Shown: positions 8,697-17,288 of the stretch, piece by piece | Layout of the letters: each line of letters begins with the position of its first letter | Position numbering within the stretch: the stretch's first letter is position 1 | Origin: [Clostridium] symbiosum | Lineage (GTDB): Bacteria > Bacillota > Clostridia > Lachnospirales > Lachnospiraceae | DNA: 64,000 nt | Direction of reading: 5' to 3' | Assembly: GCA_036419695.1 (NCBI GenBank) | Contig: CP143946.1 | Coordinates: 4,644,001-4,708,000 of the forward strand | The notes under the pieces: model-generated | Seen by the model: the letters and a program-made list of their open reading frames with translations, nothing else | Databases searched by the model: none | What the model was told of the DNA's origin: nothing | Made by a program: the position numbers and the translations under genes

Positions 8697-8757
8697 AAAG
8701 GGCAGGGAAAGGCGGCAGAGTGGGATGTATCTTGCCTATACATCTCTCTGCCGCCTT
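8697..8757 (-). terminator. Terminator of the hut transporter/hutH transcript
   Basis: AAGGCGGCAGAG at 8709-8720 pairs with CTCTGCCGCCTT at 8746-8757. On the minus strand the stem is followed by a T-rich stretch ending in TTTTTT at about 8695-8700. Confidence 0.65.
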
Positions 8758-8814
8758 CAACGTGTTGTTTAAAGGGTTATTTCAAGTAGTAACAATATTC
8801 AGTTATTAGTTGTC

Positions 8815-10113
8815 TTACAGTACCTGTGCCGCCAGAATAGCAGCGATCATTAACGGGATGTTGAAGTGTAAGAATGTAGGTACACAAGTATCCCAGATGT
8901 GATCATGCTGTCCATCAGCGTTCAGACCACATGTAGGCCCAAGCGTTGTATCGGAAGCCGGTGAACCAGCGTCACCGAGCGCTGCTGCTGCAGACATCAG
9001 GACGATAGTAGCTGCCGGAGAAAATCCGATCTTAGAGCATAACGGAACGTATAATACTGCAAGAACAGGAACTGTACCGAAAGAGGTACCAATGCCCATT
9101 GTTACAAGAAGACCAATCAGCGTGATAATGGTAGCCGCAATAATTTTGCTTCCACCCATCAGTTTAATTGAACTGTCTACCAGTTCATTAACAGCGCCGG
9201 TATCTTTCAGAACCTGTGCGAATCCGCCTGCTACAAGCATAACGAATGCGATAAAGCCCATTAATTTGATACCTTCGTTGAACTGTTCGTCAATATCTTT
9301 TCTCTTAACAGCGCCTGTCAGGAACATAACGAGAAGTCCGCCCAGTGCTGCAAATGGAAGAGAACCAAATTTAATCTGAAGAATTACTACAACAACGATG
9401 GCTGCGATCGTGCACCAGTGCTGTGTAGTTAATTTCAGGCTTGATAATTCATGTGTTTCAACAATTGCAATGTCTTTATACTCACGCGGTTTTCTGTAGG
9501 TTACAAACAGCGCAATCAAAAGACCAATCAACATGGCCACTGCCAGAATCCAGTTAACAGACGCTACCTCGTTCAGGGTAACTTCCATACCATTCAGTGT
9601 CATATTGTCTTTGATGATACCCATAAAGATAAGACCAAATCCCATCGGAATTGCGATATAAGGAGCTTTGTGGCCGAATGCGATGGCACAAGCCACGCCG
9701 CGTCGGTCAATCTTCAGTCTGTTCATGATTACCAGTAACGGCGGAATAAGAATCGGAATATAAGCAATATGTACAGGAACGATATTCTGTGATGCACAGG
9801 CAATCAGCGTGAGGATAAGAATCAGAATATACTTGTTCTCACCTACCACAGCGGCAACCTTCTTGGAAAGAATCGTTGTAATTCCTGTGTAAGCCATACA
9901 GGCGGCAAATGTTCCCAGAAGAACATATGCAAGCGCTGTCTCGCCATTTCCGCCAAGTCCTCCAAGCATGGAAGACAGTGTTCCAGCCACTCCCAGTCCA
10001 CCGGCGATACCGCCGATGAACAGGGAAATAAGCATGGATAATAATACGTTTACTTTAAATAAGCAAAGAATACATAATGATAAAACTGCCAATACTACAG
10101 GGTTTGTTAACAT
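8815..10113 (-). CDS. Na+/H+ antiporter-family permease, predicted histidine transporter of the hut locus
   Basis: A 432-residue polytopic membrane protein with about 11-12 hydrophobic segments. It resembles the Na+/H+ antiporter family (YuiF/NhaC-like). Recognisable regions are GHKAPYIAIPMGFG and the conserved TMGIGTSFGTVPV and AAALGDAGSPASDTTLGPT segments. AGGAGG lies 5-6 bases before the ATG. It follows hutH by about 80 bases on the same strand and shares a terminator, so it is probably co-transcribed with hutH. Histidine (or urocanate) uptake is inferred from this position; the fold itself does not show the substrate. Confidence 0.75.
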   Translation of the reverse strand: MLTNPVVLAVLSLCILCLFKVNVLLSMLISLFIGGIAGGLGVAGTLSSMLGGLGGNGETALAYVLLGTFAACMAYTGITTILSKKVAAVVGENKYILILILTLIACASQNIVPVHIAYIPILIPPLLVIMNRLKIDRRGVACAIAFGHKAPYIAIPMGFGLIFMGIIKDNMTLNGMEVTLNEVASVNWILAVAMLIGLLIALFVTYRKPREYKDIAIVETHELSSLKLTTQHWCTIAAIVVVVILQIKFGSLPFAALGGLLVMFLTGAVKRKDIDEQFNEGIKLMGFIAFVMLVAGGFAQVLKDTGAVNELVDSSIKLMGGSKIIAATIITLIGLLVTMGIGTSFGTVPVLAVLYVPLCSKIGFSPAATIVLMSAAAALGDAGSPASDTTLGPTCGLNADGQHDHIWDTCVPTFLHFNIPLMIAAILAAQVL

Positions 10114-10192
10114 AAAAGCCCTCCTTCTTCATACATACTTTGCTACTTTTCCACTCCCCAGAAAAAAAGTAAACAACACATACCCCCTTTAA

Positions 10193-11725
10193 TTAAATCT
10201 CAATAGAACCGCCGATTGCTTCTTCTACGGCCTTAATTAAGGAGCCGTCAGCGATAATATTTTCACAGTAATTGATATCGTCGTATAACGGACGATCTTC
10301 CTCAAGACGTGCAACTTCCTTACGGACTAAATCGTAAGCGGCCTGTGTACCCTTGCCAAGACCCTTGTTGCCTCTCATATCGATACCCTGGCATGCCACC
10401 ATAAGGTCCATAGCCAGAACACGTCTTACGTTGCGGCCGATTTCTCCAGCCTGTCTTGCAGCGATTGTACCCATACTTACGTGGTCTTCCTGACCTGCGG
10501 AGGATGGAATGCTGTCTACGCTGGCCGGATGTGCCAGAACTTTATTCTCAGAAACTAAAGCAGCTGCGGAGTACTGAACAATCATGAAACCGGAGTTAAC
10601 GCCGCCGTTTGGTGTAAGGAATGCCGGAAGTCCGCTGTAAGCCGGGTTAACAAGACGCTCGATACGTCTCTCTGCAACGTTGGCTAACTCAGATTCTGCA
10701 ATCTTTAAGAAGTCAAAGCTCAGTGCCATTGGCTGTCCGTGGAAGTTACCGCCGGAGATTCCTGCTCTGTCGTCTTTGAAGATGATTGGGTTATCTGTTA
10801 CGGAATTAATCTCAATATTTACATGTTCTTTAACATAGTTAACAGCATCTTTGCTTGCGCCGTGAATCTGTGGGCAGCAACGTAAGGAATAAGCATCCTG
10901 TACGCGGATTTCACCCTGGCGTGTTGTGTTCTTGCTGCCTTCCAGGAGTCTTAACAGGTTTCTTGCTGTTGCAAGCTGTCCGGAATGTGGACGTACATCA
11001 TGTACTCTGTGGTCAAGTGCATCTACAACGCCGTTCTGTGCCTCAAAGCCCAGAGCTGCCGTGATATCTGCTACTTTCAGAAGGTTCAGTGCATCGTAAA
11101 GAGCAAGGGAACCTGCGGATGTCATGGCCTGTGTACCGTTGTTCAGTGCAAGACCTTCCTTTGCAGACAATTCGATGGTCGGGATACCTGCTTTTGCCAT
11201 AGCTTCAGCACCTGGAAGAACTTCTCCCTCGTACTCTGCAAGGCCAAGTCCGATCATCGGAAGTACCATATGGGATAATGGAGCAAGGTCACCGGAAGCT
11301 CCTAATGAACCTTTCTCCGGAATGATTGGTGTAACGCCCTTGTTCAGCATGTCAACCATGGTCTGAAGTGTCTCAAGACGGATTCCGGAGAAACCTTTTG
11401 CCAGGTTGTTGATACGAAGAAGCATAATTCCTCTTGCGATATCTTTTGTGAAAGGATTGCCTGCGCCAACCGCATGTGTGATGATCAGGTTTTTCTGTAA
11501 GTCTTTACACTGATCCTGGGAAATAACAACATCGCTGAATTTTCCGAATCCTGTTGTGATTCCGTAAACAACCTTCTCTTCTGCTATTAAATCATCTACA
11601 ATCTGTCTGGATTCCAGAACGCTCTTTTTGGTCTCCTCCGACAGTTCAAGTGGTGCGCACTCACGGCAAACTGCTACGATCTGTTCTACTGTTAAATCCT
11701 GTCCTGTAATTACTACTTTGTTCAT
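10193..11725 (-). CDS. hutH: Histidine ammonia-lyase
   Basis: A 510-residue enzyme that removes ammonia from L-histidine to give urocanate, the first step of histidine degradation, in the cytosol as a tetramer. The MIO prosthetic group forms from Ala143-Ser144-Gly145 in GSLGASGDLAPLSHM. Other family signatures are YGITTGFGKF near residue 54 and QDAYSLRCCPQIHG. The length is typical. AAAGGAG lies just before the ATG. It is read away from hutU, with the large regulator between them. Its promoter carries the same direct-repeat arrangement as hutU. Confidence 0.97.
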   Translation of the reverse strand: MNKVVITGQDLTVEQIVAVCRECAPLELSEETKKSVLESRQIVDDLIAEEKVVYGITTGFGKFSDVVISQDQCKDLQKNLIITHAVGAGNPFTKDIARGIMLLRINNLAKGFSGIRLETLQTMVDMLNKGVTPIIPEKGSLGASGDLAPLSHMVLPMIGLGLAEYEGEVLPGAEAMAKAGIPTIELSAKEGLALNNGTQAMTSAGSLALYDALNLLKVADITAALGFEAQNGVVDALDHRVHDVRPHSGQLATARNLLRLLEGSKNTTRQGEIRVQDAYSLRCCPQIHGASKDAVNYVKEHVNIEINSVTDNPIIFKDDRAGISGGNFHGQPMALSFDFLKIAESELANVAERRIERLVNPAYSGLPAFLTPNGGVNSGFMIVQYSAAALVSENKVLAHPASVDSIPSSAGQEDHVSMGTIAARQAGEIGRNVRRVLAMDLMVACQGIDMRGNKGLGKGTQAAYDLVRKEVARLEEDRPLYDDINYCENIIADGSLIKAVEEAIGGSIEI

Positions 11726-11766
11726 CTTATCTTCTCCTTTACTGCTGTTTTTTCATACTGTTACTC

Positions 11767-11794
11767 GCCCTTGGCGCTCTCATTTCGCCAGGGC
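11767..11794 (-). other. Stem-loop in the hutH leader
   Basis: GCCCTTGGCG and CGCCAGGGC pair around a short loop about 40 bases upstream of the hutH start codon, inside the transcribed leader. There is no T-tract, so it is not a simple terminator. It may affect mRNA stability or translation. Confidence 0.5.
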
Positions 11795-11807
11795 AATTGA
11801 TGGAACT

Positions 11808-11840
11808 ATTATATTACATGGAGCGTCAAAAAAGCGTCAA
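11808..11840 (-). promoter_or_regulatory. hutH promoter with 11-bp-spaced TTGACGC direct repeats
   Basis: On the minus strand two copies of TTGACGC (11834-11840 and 11823-11829) are spaced exactly 11 bp apart. After 9 bases comes TATAAT (11808-11813). This layout (two heptamers one helical turn apart, 8-9 bp upstream of the -10 box, no properly placed -35) is the known SARP activator arrangement. The remaining 11841-12012 sequence is AT-rich without other clear features. Confidence 0.7.
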
Positions 11841-12012
11841 AACTTGTAATATTACTGACAAAATTTATTTTTTTTATATGTTTTCTTACTTCTCTGCTTT
11901 ACTTTGGTAGCATGACAGACTTCTTAGCTTTACCATGGTAATGCACCGGTTTTTTCACTTTAATGTGTTAGCAAAATAAGGTATTTTTAATGGAAACCGC
12001 GCCGGATGGGGC

Positions 12013-12058
12013 TAAAAAGGCCGCGGAAAGCTCTTTTTTAATGAACTTCCCGCGGCCA
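12013..12058 (-). terminator. Terminator of the SARP-like hut regulator gene
   Basis: On the minus strand GGCCGCGGGAAG and CTTTCCGCGGCC pair (12046-12057 with 12019-12030), followed by TTTTTAG. Confidence 0.8.
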
Positions 12059-12072
12059 TACCGTCGAATTTT

Positions 12073-14916
12073 CTATTCCAGTTCCTTCCTGACCGTCTCA
12101 AGAAGCAGTTCTGTCGTCGGATTTCCTATCTTGGCAGACAATTCCACGCCCTTTTTGTAATGCTCTGCCGCCTCTTTGCGGCATCCTGTCTTCAGGCAGG
12201 TCATGGCAAGGTAAGCCTCCGCCCTTTCAAGGCCCCATCTGTATCCGTTCTTTTCCAGGCACTCCCTGGCGCGCTCGAGATAATTGAAAGCCTCCTCGTA
12301 TCTGCCCTGGCTGTACATGACCTGGCCGATATTGCAGTAAACCTGGCCCAGACCGTTCGTCTCCACAGGCCCTTTTCCCACCGTAATTCCCTTTGTGTAG
12401 AATTCCAGCGCCTCGTCAAACCGATCCTGAATCCGGTAGATATCGCCGATATAATTATAGCAGGCTGCGATACTGGCCGTATACTTTCCTTCTCCGTCTT
12501 CCAGCTCCCGGAATACCATCAGCGCCTTCTGGAGGACTTCCTCCGCCATCCTGTACTCCTGCCTCTGCACATGGTACCAGCCCTTAAGGCGCAGGAAGGT
12601 GGCGTATTCGTCTTTCTCTTCCTTTTTAATACATCCCAGTCCCAGGTTCACATATTTATCCACCTTCTCCAAATCTTCCCTCTGGATTCCGTGGAATATC
12701 TGCTGTTTATAGCAAGCCAGCAGGTTCTTGTTGGCGTTCAGCTTCTGGGCGAGGAAAATGCTCTTTTCAATATTGGCGATTCCGCTGTCATATTCCCCCA
12801 TGGCGATGTCGTATCTGCCCTTGATGTAATGCATCTCCATCTTCATACGGCGTATCTCCCTGGAATCGTCTTTCAGGTTGATGACGTCCTCCGCCAGCTC
12901 AAGCATCTTCTCCGCCTCGGCCATAACGCCGAAGTCGTCCCCGAAGTCGGAGGCCTCTGTATGAAGCACAGGGAAATTCTCATTGATGACCGTATAAAAT
13001 TCTTTCAGATAGCGTATCTGGTACTGATAGGCCTTAACCTGGTCGTGACACTTGTCATAATGATAAACCACCAGCGGCAGCACCATGAAATCCAGCTCCG
13101 CCTGGGCCTCATAATATTCCGCCAGCATCTTATGGTACAGCTGGCGCTTTCCATTGCTCTGTTTTTCGTAAATGTATTCCTGAAAGATGCGGTGGACAAA
13201 TTTGTAATAAACATTCCATCCAACCAATACCTCTTTAATAAGGAAACCTTCCTGTAACCGTTCGAGGATTTTGAGAAGCGTCAGACGGTCCATCCCCTTC
13301 ATCAGAAGCTCGATTTCCTCAATGCTTATCTTCTCCGGAAAGACCGACATGCAGTCCAGCACTTCCTTCTCATCCTGGGATATGCCCGAAAGTCTCGCCT
13401 TGATGACAAAGTTTGTTTTCGGTGACTTTTCAAGCGTATATCCTTTCTCCCTGATGATGTTAATCATCTCCGTCAGGAAGAAGGCGTTGCCGTCCGTCAG
13501 TTCATAAAGTTTCTGACGCTTATCCGGCTCCGAGTCGAGTTCCGGAAGCGTCTTATGGAGAATCTCATCGGTCTCATCCCTTGTAAACGGCTGAAGCGAC
13601 AAAAGCTTGACAAAATCCCTGCGCACCAGGGGTTCCAGAGATTCCATCACCTCCACCTCGCTGCTCCTGTTGTAGGTGCAGATCGTAAGCAGGGCAGCCG
13701 GTTCCAGCATAAACTGCAGCCGGCACATCAGCTGAAAACTCATCTGATCCATCCACTGGATATCGTCAAAGGCCAGAACCAGGCGGTACTTCTTTGAAAT
13801 CTCCGTAAAGAGGCTGATGACCGTCTTCTCAATCATCTGGTAGGTCATCCTTCCGCTTTCCCGGTCATCACCCACGCCTCTGTTCAGGATCTGGGCCAGC
13901 TTCTCCTCCTGTCCGGGTGACAGCACGTCCTTAATCATCCCATTCTCAATGCACTGCTGAATCTCCTGGAAAATATCATTCCACGGGTTTAAAAAGAAAT
14001 CGGCTCCCTGTCTGTAACACACCGCATAGAGAGTAATCATCTGTTTGCCTGCGGCAAGCTTCAGGCCGCATTCCAAAAATGACGTTTTTCCGACGCCCTC
14101 CTCACCTTCAATGGCCAGACATCCCACCTTCTCCCCTGCCGTACGCTCCAGGAACCCGCTGATTTCATAAAGTTCCCTTCTGCGTCCGATAAAAGGAAGA
14201 TCGACGGAGACGCCCTCCGTCTTCACATGTTCCTTGACGTTGAAGACCTGATGGAACAAATCCTTGACCTTTTGGGACGGTTCCATATCAAGCTCGTCCT
14301 GGAACAGCTTCAGGAGATCGTAGTACAGGCGGATGGCCATCGTGTAATTCCCGTTCTCCGCATATACGTTCATGATCTCATAATATAATTCCTCATTGTA
14401 AGGATCATTTTTAATAAGGATATTACTGTATTTCTGAATCAGGGAAACGTCCTTTTTCTCGCGGGCCTCGTCCAGGTATTCCCTGGCGCTTTTTGAGATG
14501 TCCTGGCGCTGTTCTTCTCTGACGCCTCCCACCCATTCCTCAAATTCATAACAGTTCTTAATATAAAAATGGTCCAGAAATACACCGGCCTGTCCGGCAT
14601 CTGAACCCACATGATAGTCCAAATCAATTTTCACCGGATAATCGGGATTCAGTGCAATCCCCGTATGACCCGTCGTAATTAAAAAATCTTTGTCCAGAAA
14701 ACGTCTAACCTGATAAACCGCATCCCGCAGCTTCTTCTTACCGGTTGTCTCGTCTTCGTCCCCCCACAAAAGACAGATGACCTCCTCCCTGGTAACCGTT
14801 TTCTTTACACAGAGATAATATAAAAATCCCTCTACTTTTTTATAAGGGAAATTAACCTTCTCCCCATCTGCAAAAATCGTCGGATTTCCACACAGGTTAA
14901 TTTCAACTTTCTTCAT
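12073..14916 (-). CDS. SARP-type transcriptional activator with BTAD, ATPase and TPR domains (predicted hut regulator)
   Basis: A 947-residue multidomain regulator. The N-terminal OmpR-like winged helix (about 1-100) includes GKKKLRDAVYQVRRFL. A bacterial transcriptional activation domain follows (about 100-230; PYNEELYYEIMNVYAENGNY). The AAA/NACHT-like ATPase (about 240-480) has Walker A GEEGVGKTS (271-279) and Walker B LVLAFDDIQW. A long TPR array (about 640-940) closes the protein. This is the AfsR/MalT-like large SARP layout: ligand or ATP binding switches on DNA binding to direct repeats. It lies between hutH (same strand) and divergent hutU. Both hut promoters show SARP-type repeats, so it is the likely activator. 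No HutP or HutC is present in the window. Confidence 0.85.
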   Translation of the reverse strand: MKKVEINLCGNPTIFADGEKVNFPYKKVEGFLYYLCVKKTVTREEVICLLWGDEDETTGKKKLRDAVYQVRRFLDKDFLITTGHTGIALNPDYPVKIDLDYHVGSDAGQAGVFLDHFYIKNCYEFEEWVGGVREEQRQDISKSAREYLDEAREKKDVSLIQKYSNILIKNDPYNEELYYEIMNVYAENGNYTMAIRLYYDLLKLFQDELDMEPSQKVKDLFHQVFNVKEHVKTEGVSVDLPFIGRRRELYEISGFLERTAGEKVGCLAIEGEEGVGKTSFLECGLKLAAGKQMITLYAVCYRQGADFFLNPWNDIFQEIQQCIENGMIKDVLSPGQEEKLAQILNRGVGDDRESGRMTYQMIEKTVISLFTEISKKYRLVLAFDDIQWMDQMSFQLMCRLQFMLEPAALLTICTYNRSSEVEVMESLEPLVRRDFVKLLSLQPFTRDETDEILHKTLPELDSEPDKRQKLYELTDGNAFFLTEMINIIREKGYTLEKSPKTNFVIKARLSGISQDEKEVLDCMSVFPEKISIEEIELLMKGMDRLTLLKILERLQEGFLIKEVLVGWNVYYKFVHRIFQEYIYEKQSNGKRQLYHKMLAEYYEAQAELDFMVLPLVVYHYDKCHDQVKAYQYQIRYLKEFYTVINENFPVLHTEASDFGDDFGVMAEAEKMLELAEDVINLKDDSREIRRMKMEMHYIKGRYDIAMGEYDSGIANIEKSIFLAQKLNANKNLLACYKQQIFHGIQREDLEKVDKYVNLGLGCIKKEEKDEYATFLRLKGWYHVQRQEYRMAEEVLQKALMVFRELEDGEGKYTASIAACYNYIGDIYRIQDRFDEALEFYTKGITVGKGPVETNGLGQVYCNIGQVMYSQGRYEEAFNYLERARECLEKNGYRWGLERAEAYLAMTCLKTGCRKEAAEHYKKGVELSAKIGNPTTELLLETVRKELE

Positions 14917-15032
14917 GGCGCCTCCCCTGACATTTATACTTTACTGCAAAACTCTCGCTGTCCGTCAAAAAGACCCTGCCGCAAAACACGGGTTTCTTCT
15001 ATAAGATCTATTATATTTCAGTATACAAAACC

Positions 15033-15142
15033 TGACGGGTACTGTCAACTCTGACGTCCAAAGAAGGTTGACAGGATTATTTTTAAAAAGAATAAAATTA
15101 TCAATTAATATTGACGTTTTTTGGACTCCGCATTGTTATAAT
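15033..15142 (+). promoter_or_regulatory. hutU promoter and operator region with SARP-type direct repeats
   Basis: TTGACGT (15111-15117) and TTGGACT (15121-15127) place their GAC cores exactly 11 bp apart. TATAAT follows at 15137-15142. The spacing between TTGACG and TATAAT is 20 bp, too long for an unaided sigma-A promoter, as at hutH. Further TGACG/TGACA cores lie at 15033, 15052 and 15069. CTGTCAAC (15042-15049) and GTTGACAG (15067-15074) form a perfect inverted repeat. This is a likely activator binding region between the divergent regulator and hutU. Confidence 0.65.
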
Positions 15143-15190
15143 AAGCTCAGAAAGTTAAAAAAAACACATAACAGAAAGGACGAGATAGCA

Positions 15191-17215
15191 ATGAACAATA
15201 GTGAAATCGGAAAAGCTATGACAATCAAACTTGACCCGGTACTCCCGGAGTATCCCGTTTTTAAAGAAGGCATCCGCCGCGCTCCAATGAGAGAGCTTAC
15301 TTTATCAGATCACGAGAAAAAACTGGCTGTAAAGAATGCCCTCCGTTACATCCCTGAAGAGCTTCACGAGCAGTTAGCTCCAGAATTCATGGAGGAGCTT
15401 CTCACACATGGACGTATTTACGGATACCGTTTCATGCCGAAGGGAGAAATCCACGGAAAACCAATCGATGAATACAAAGGCAACTGTATTCAGGGTAAAG
15501 CATTCCAGGTTATGATTGACAATAACTTAAGCCACGAAATTGCTCTTTATCCATATGAACTTGTTACTTACGGCGAGACAGGCCAGGTTTGCCAGAACTG
15601 GATGCAGTACCAGTTGCTGAAAAAATACCTTGAGGTTCTGACAGACGAGCAGACACTTGTTGTTATGTCCGGTCATCCTCTTGGACTGTTCCATTCCCAC
15701 AAACAGGCTCCACGTGTTATCATCACAAACGGCTTGATGGTAGGTGAAGGCGACAACCCTGAGAAATGGGCAAAAGCAACCGCTATGGGATGCTCTTCCT
15801 ATGGACAGATGACAGCCGGCGGCTGGATGTATATCGGACCGCAGGGTATCGTTCACGGAACATTCAACACAATCTTAAACGCAGGACGTAAATTCCTTGG
15901 CGTTCCGGCAGACGGAGATCTTGCAGGCCACTTATTCGTAACAAGCGGACTTGGCGGCATGAGCGGCGCTCAGCCAAAAGCTATCGAGATCGCAGGCGGC
16001 GTTGGTATCGTTGCCGAGGTTGACTATTCCAGAATTGAGACAAGACACAGCCAGGGCTGGGTAAGCAAAATTGCCGAGACACCGGAAGAGGCATTCAAAC
16101 TGGCTCATGAATACATGGAGAAAAAAGAAGCTATGTCCATCGCCTTCCACGGCAATATCGTAGACCTTCTTGAATATGCGGTTAACGAGAATATTCATAT
16201 TGAACTTCTCTCCGACCAGACATCCTGCCACGTTCCTTACGACGGAGGCTACTGCCCACAGGGCCTTACCTTTGAGCAGAGAACTGAAATGCTTGACCAC
16301 GACAAAGAGAAATTCTGCAAGATGGTAGATGCGACTCTGACAAAGCATTTCCATTTAATCCAGACTCTGGTTTCCAGAGGCGCTTACTTCTTCGATTACG
16401 GCAACGCATTCATGAAGGCCGTATACGATGCAGGCAATAAAGATATCTCCAAGAACGGTGTAGATACAAGCGAAGGCTTCATCTTCCCATCCTACGTAGA
16501 GGATATCTTAGGACCGGAGTTATTTGACTATGGTTACGGCCCGTTCAGATGGTGCTGCTTATCCGGCAAACACGAGGATCTGGTTAAAACAGACCACGCT
16601 GCTATGGATATCATTGATCCGAACAGAAGATTCCAGGATCGCGACAACTGGGTATGGATCCGCGACGCTGAGAAGAATAAACTTGTTGTTGGTACACAGT
16701 GCCGTATCCTTTACCAGGATGCACTCGGAAGACGCGACATCGCTCTCAGATTCAACGAGATGGTTAGAAACGGAGAAATCGGACCGGTTATGCTTGGACG
16801 TGACCACCATGATACAGGCGGTACAGACTCTCCATACCGTGAGACAAGTAACATCTATGACGGTTCCAACTTTACCGCTGATATGGCTACTCACTGCTTC
16901 GCAGGTAACGCAGCAAGGGGTATGAGCTTAATCGCTCTCCACAACGGCGGCGGTACAGGTATCGGTAAAGCAATCAACGGCGGTTTCGGCCTTGTTCTGG
17001 ACGGTTCCGAACTGACAGACCAGATTATCCGCGAGTCGATTCCGTGGGATACCATGGTTGGTGTTTCCAGAAGAAACTGGGCAAGAAACGAGCACTCTAT
17101 CGAGACTGTAGCTGAGTACAACAAACAGTTTGCCGACACAGATACAATCACAATGCCTTACATTGCCGATGACGCTCTGATTGAGAGAGTTTTCAAAGAG
17201 GCAACATCCAAATAA
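15191..17215 (+). CDS. hutU: Urocanate hydratase (long clostridial form)
   Basis: A 674-residue NAD+-dependent enzyme that adds water to urocanate to give imidazolonepropionate, the second step of histidine degradation. Urocanase signatures include SGLGGMSGAQPKAIEIAGG, the SGHPLGLFHSH segment and DYGNAFMKAVYDAG. It is about 120 residues longer than the 550-560-residue form of Bacillus or Pseudomonas, as is usual in clostridia and fusobacteria. AAAGGA lies about 10 bases before the ATG at 15191, and the frame upstream from 15068 includes the promoter, so it is not coding. A hairpin and hutI follow. Confidence 0.95.
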   Translation: MNNSEIGKAMTIKLDPVLPEYPVFKEGIRRAPMRELTLSDHEKKLAVKNALRYIPEELHEQLAPEFMEELLTHGRIYGYRFMPKGEIHGKPIDEYKGNCIQGKAFQVMIDNNLSHEIALYPYELVTYGETGQVCQNWMQYQLLKKYLEVLTDEQTLVVMSGHPLGLFHSHKQAPRVIITNGLMVGEGDNPEKWAKATAMGCSSYGQMTAGGWMYIGPQGIVHGTFNTILNAGRKFLGVPADGDLAGHLFVTSGLGGMSGAQPKAIEIAGGVGIVAEVDYSRIETRHSQGWVSKIAETPEEAFKLAHEYMEKKEAMSIAFHGNIVDLLEYAVNENIHIELLSDQTSCHVPYDGGYCPQGLTFEQRTEMLDHDKEKFCKMVDATLTKHFHLIQTLVSRGAYFFDYGNAFMKAVYDAGNKDISKNGVDTSEGFIFPSYVEDILGPELFDYGYGPFRWCCLSGKHEDLVKTDHAAMDIIDPNRRFQDRDNWVWIRDAEKNKLVVGTQCRILYQDALGRRDIALRFNEMVRNGEIGPVMLGRDHHDTGGTDSPYRETSNIYDGSNFTADMATHCFAGNAARGMSLIALHNGGGTGIGKAINGGFGLVLDGSELTDQIIRESIPWDTMVGVSRRNWARNEHSIETVAEYNKQFADTDTITMPYIADDALIERVFKEATSK

Positions 17216-17228
17216 TGTTACTATTATC

Positions 17229-17267
17229 TTACAGAGGCTGTTGTTTTCATGGCAACAGCCTCTGTAA
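17229..17267 (+). other. Perfect 15-bp hairpin between hutU and hutI
   Basis: TTACAGAGGCTGTTG (17229-17243) and CAACAGCCTCTGTAA (17253-17267) pair perfectly with a 9-base loop. No T-tract follows, and the hutI ribosome-binding site begins 10 bases later. It may be a processing or stability element that sets the hutU:hutI ratio. Confidence 0.75.
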
Positions 17268-17288
17268 AGTATATAAGAGAGGTAAAAT

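Noticed and set aside
11767..11794. HutP-type antiterminator or rho-independent terminator in the hutH leader
   Set aside because: There is no T-tract, no alternative antiterminator pairing was seen, and no HutP gene is present.
12160..13257. 365-residue open frame on the plus strand
   Set aside because: It lies wholly antisense to the TPR region of the SARP-like regulator, has no ribosome-binding site, and shows no family pattern.
15111..15142. Ordinary sigma-A promoter for hutU
   Set aside because: The TTGACG to TATAAT spacing is 20 bp, outside the normal 16-18 range; the activator-dependent reading fits better.
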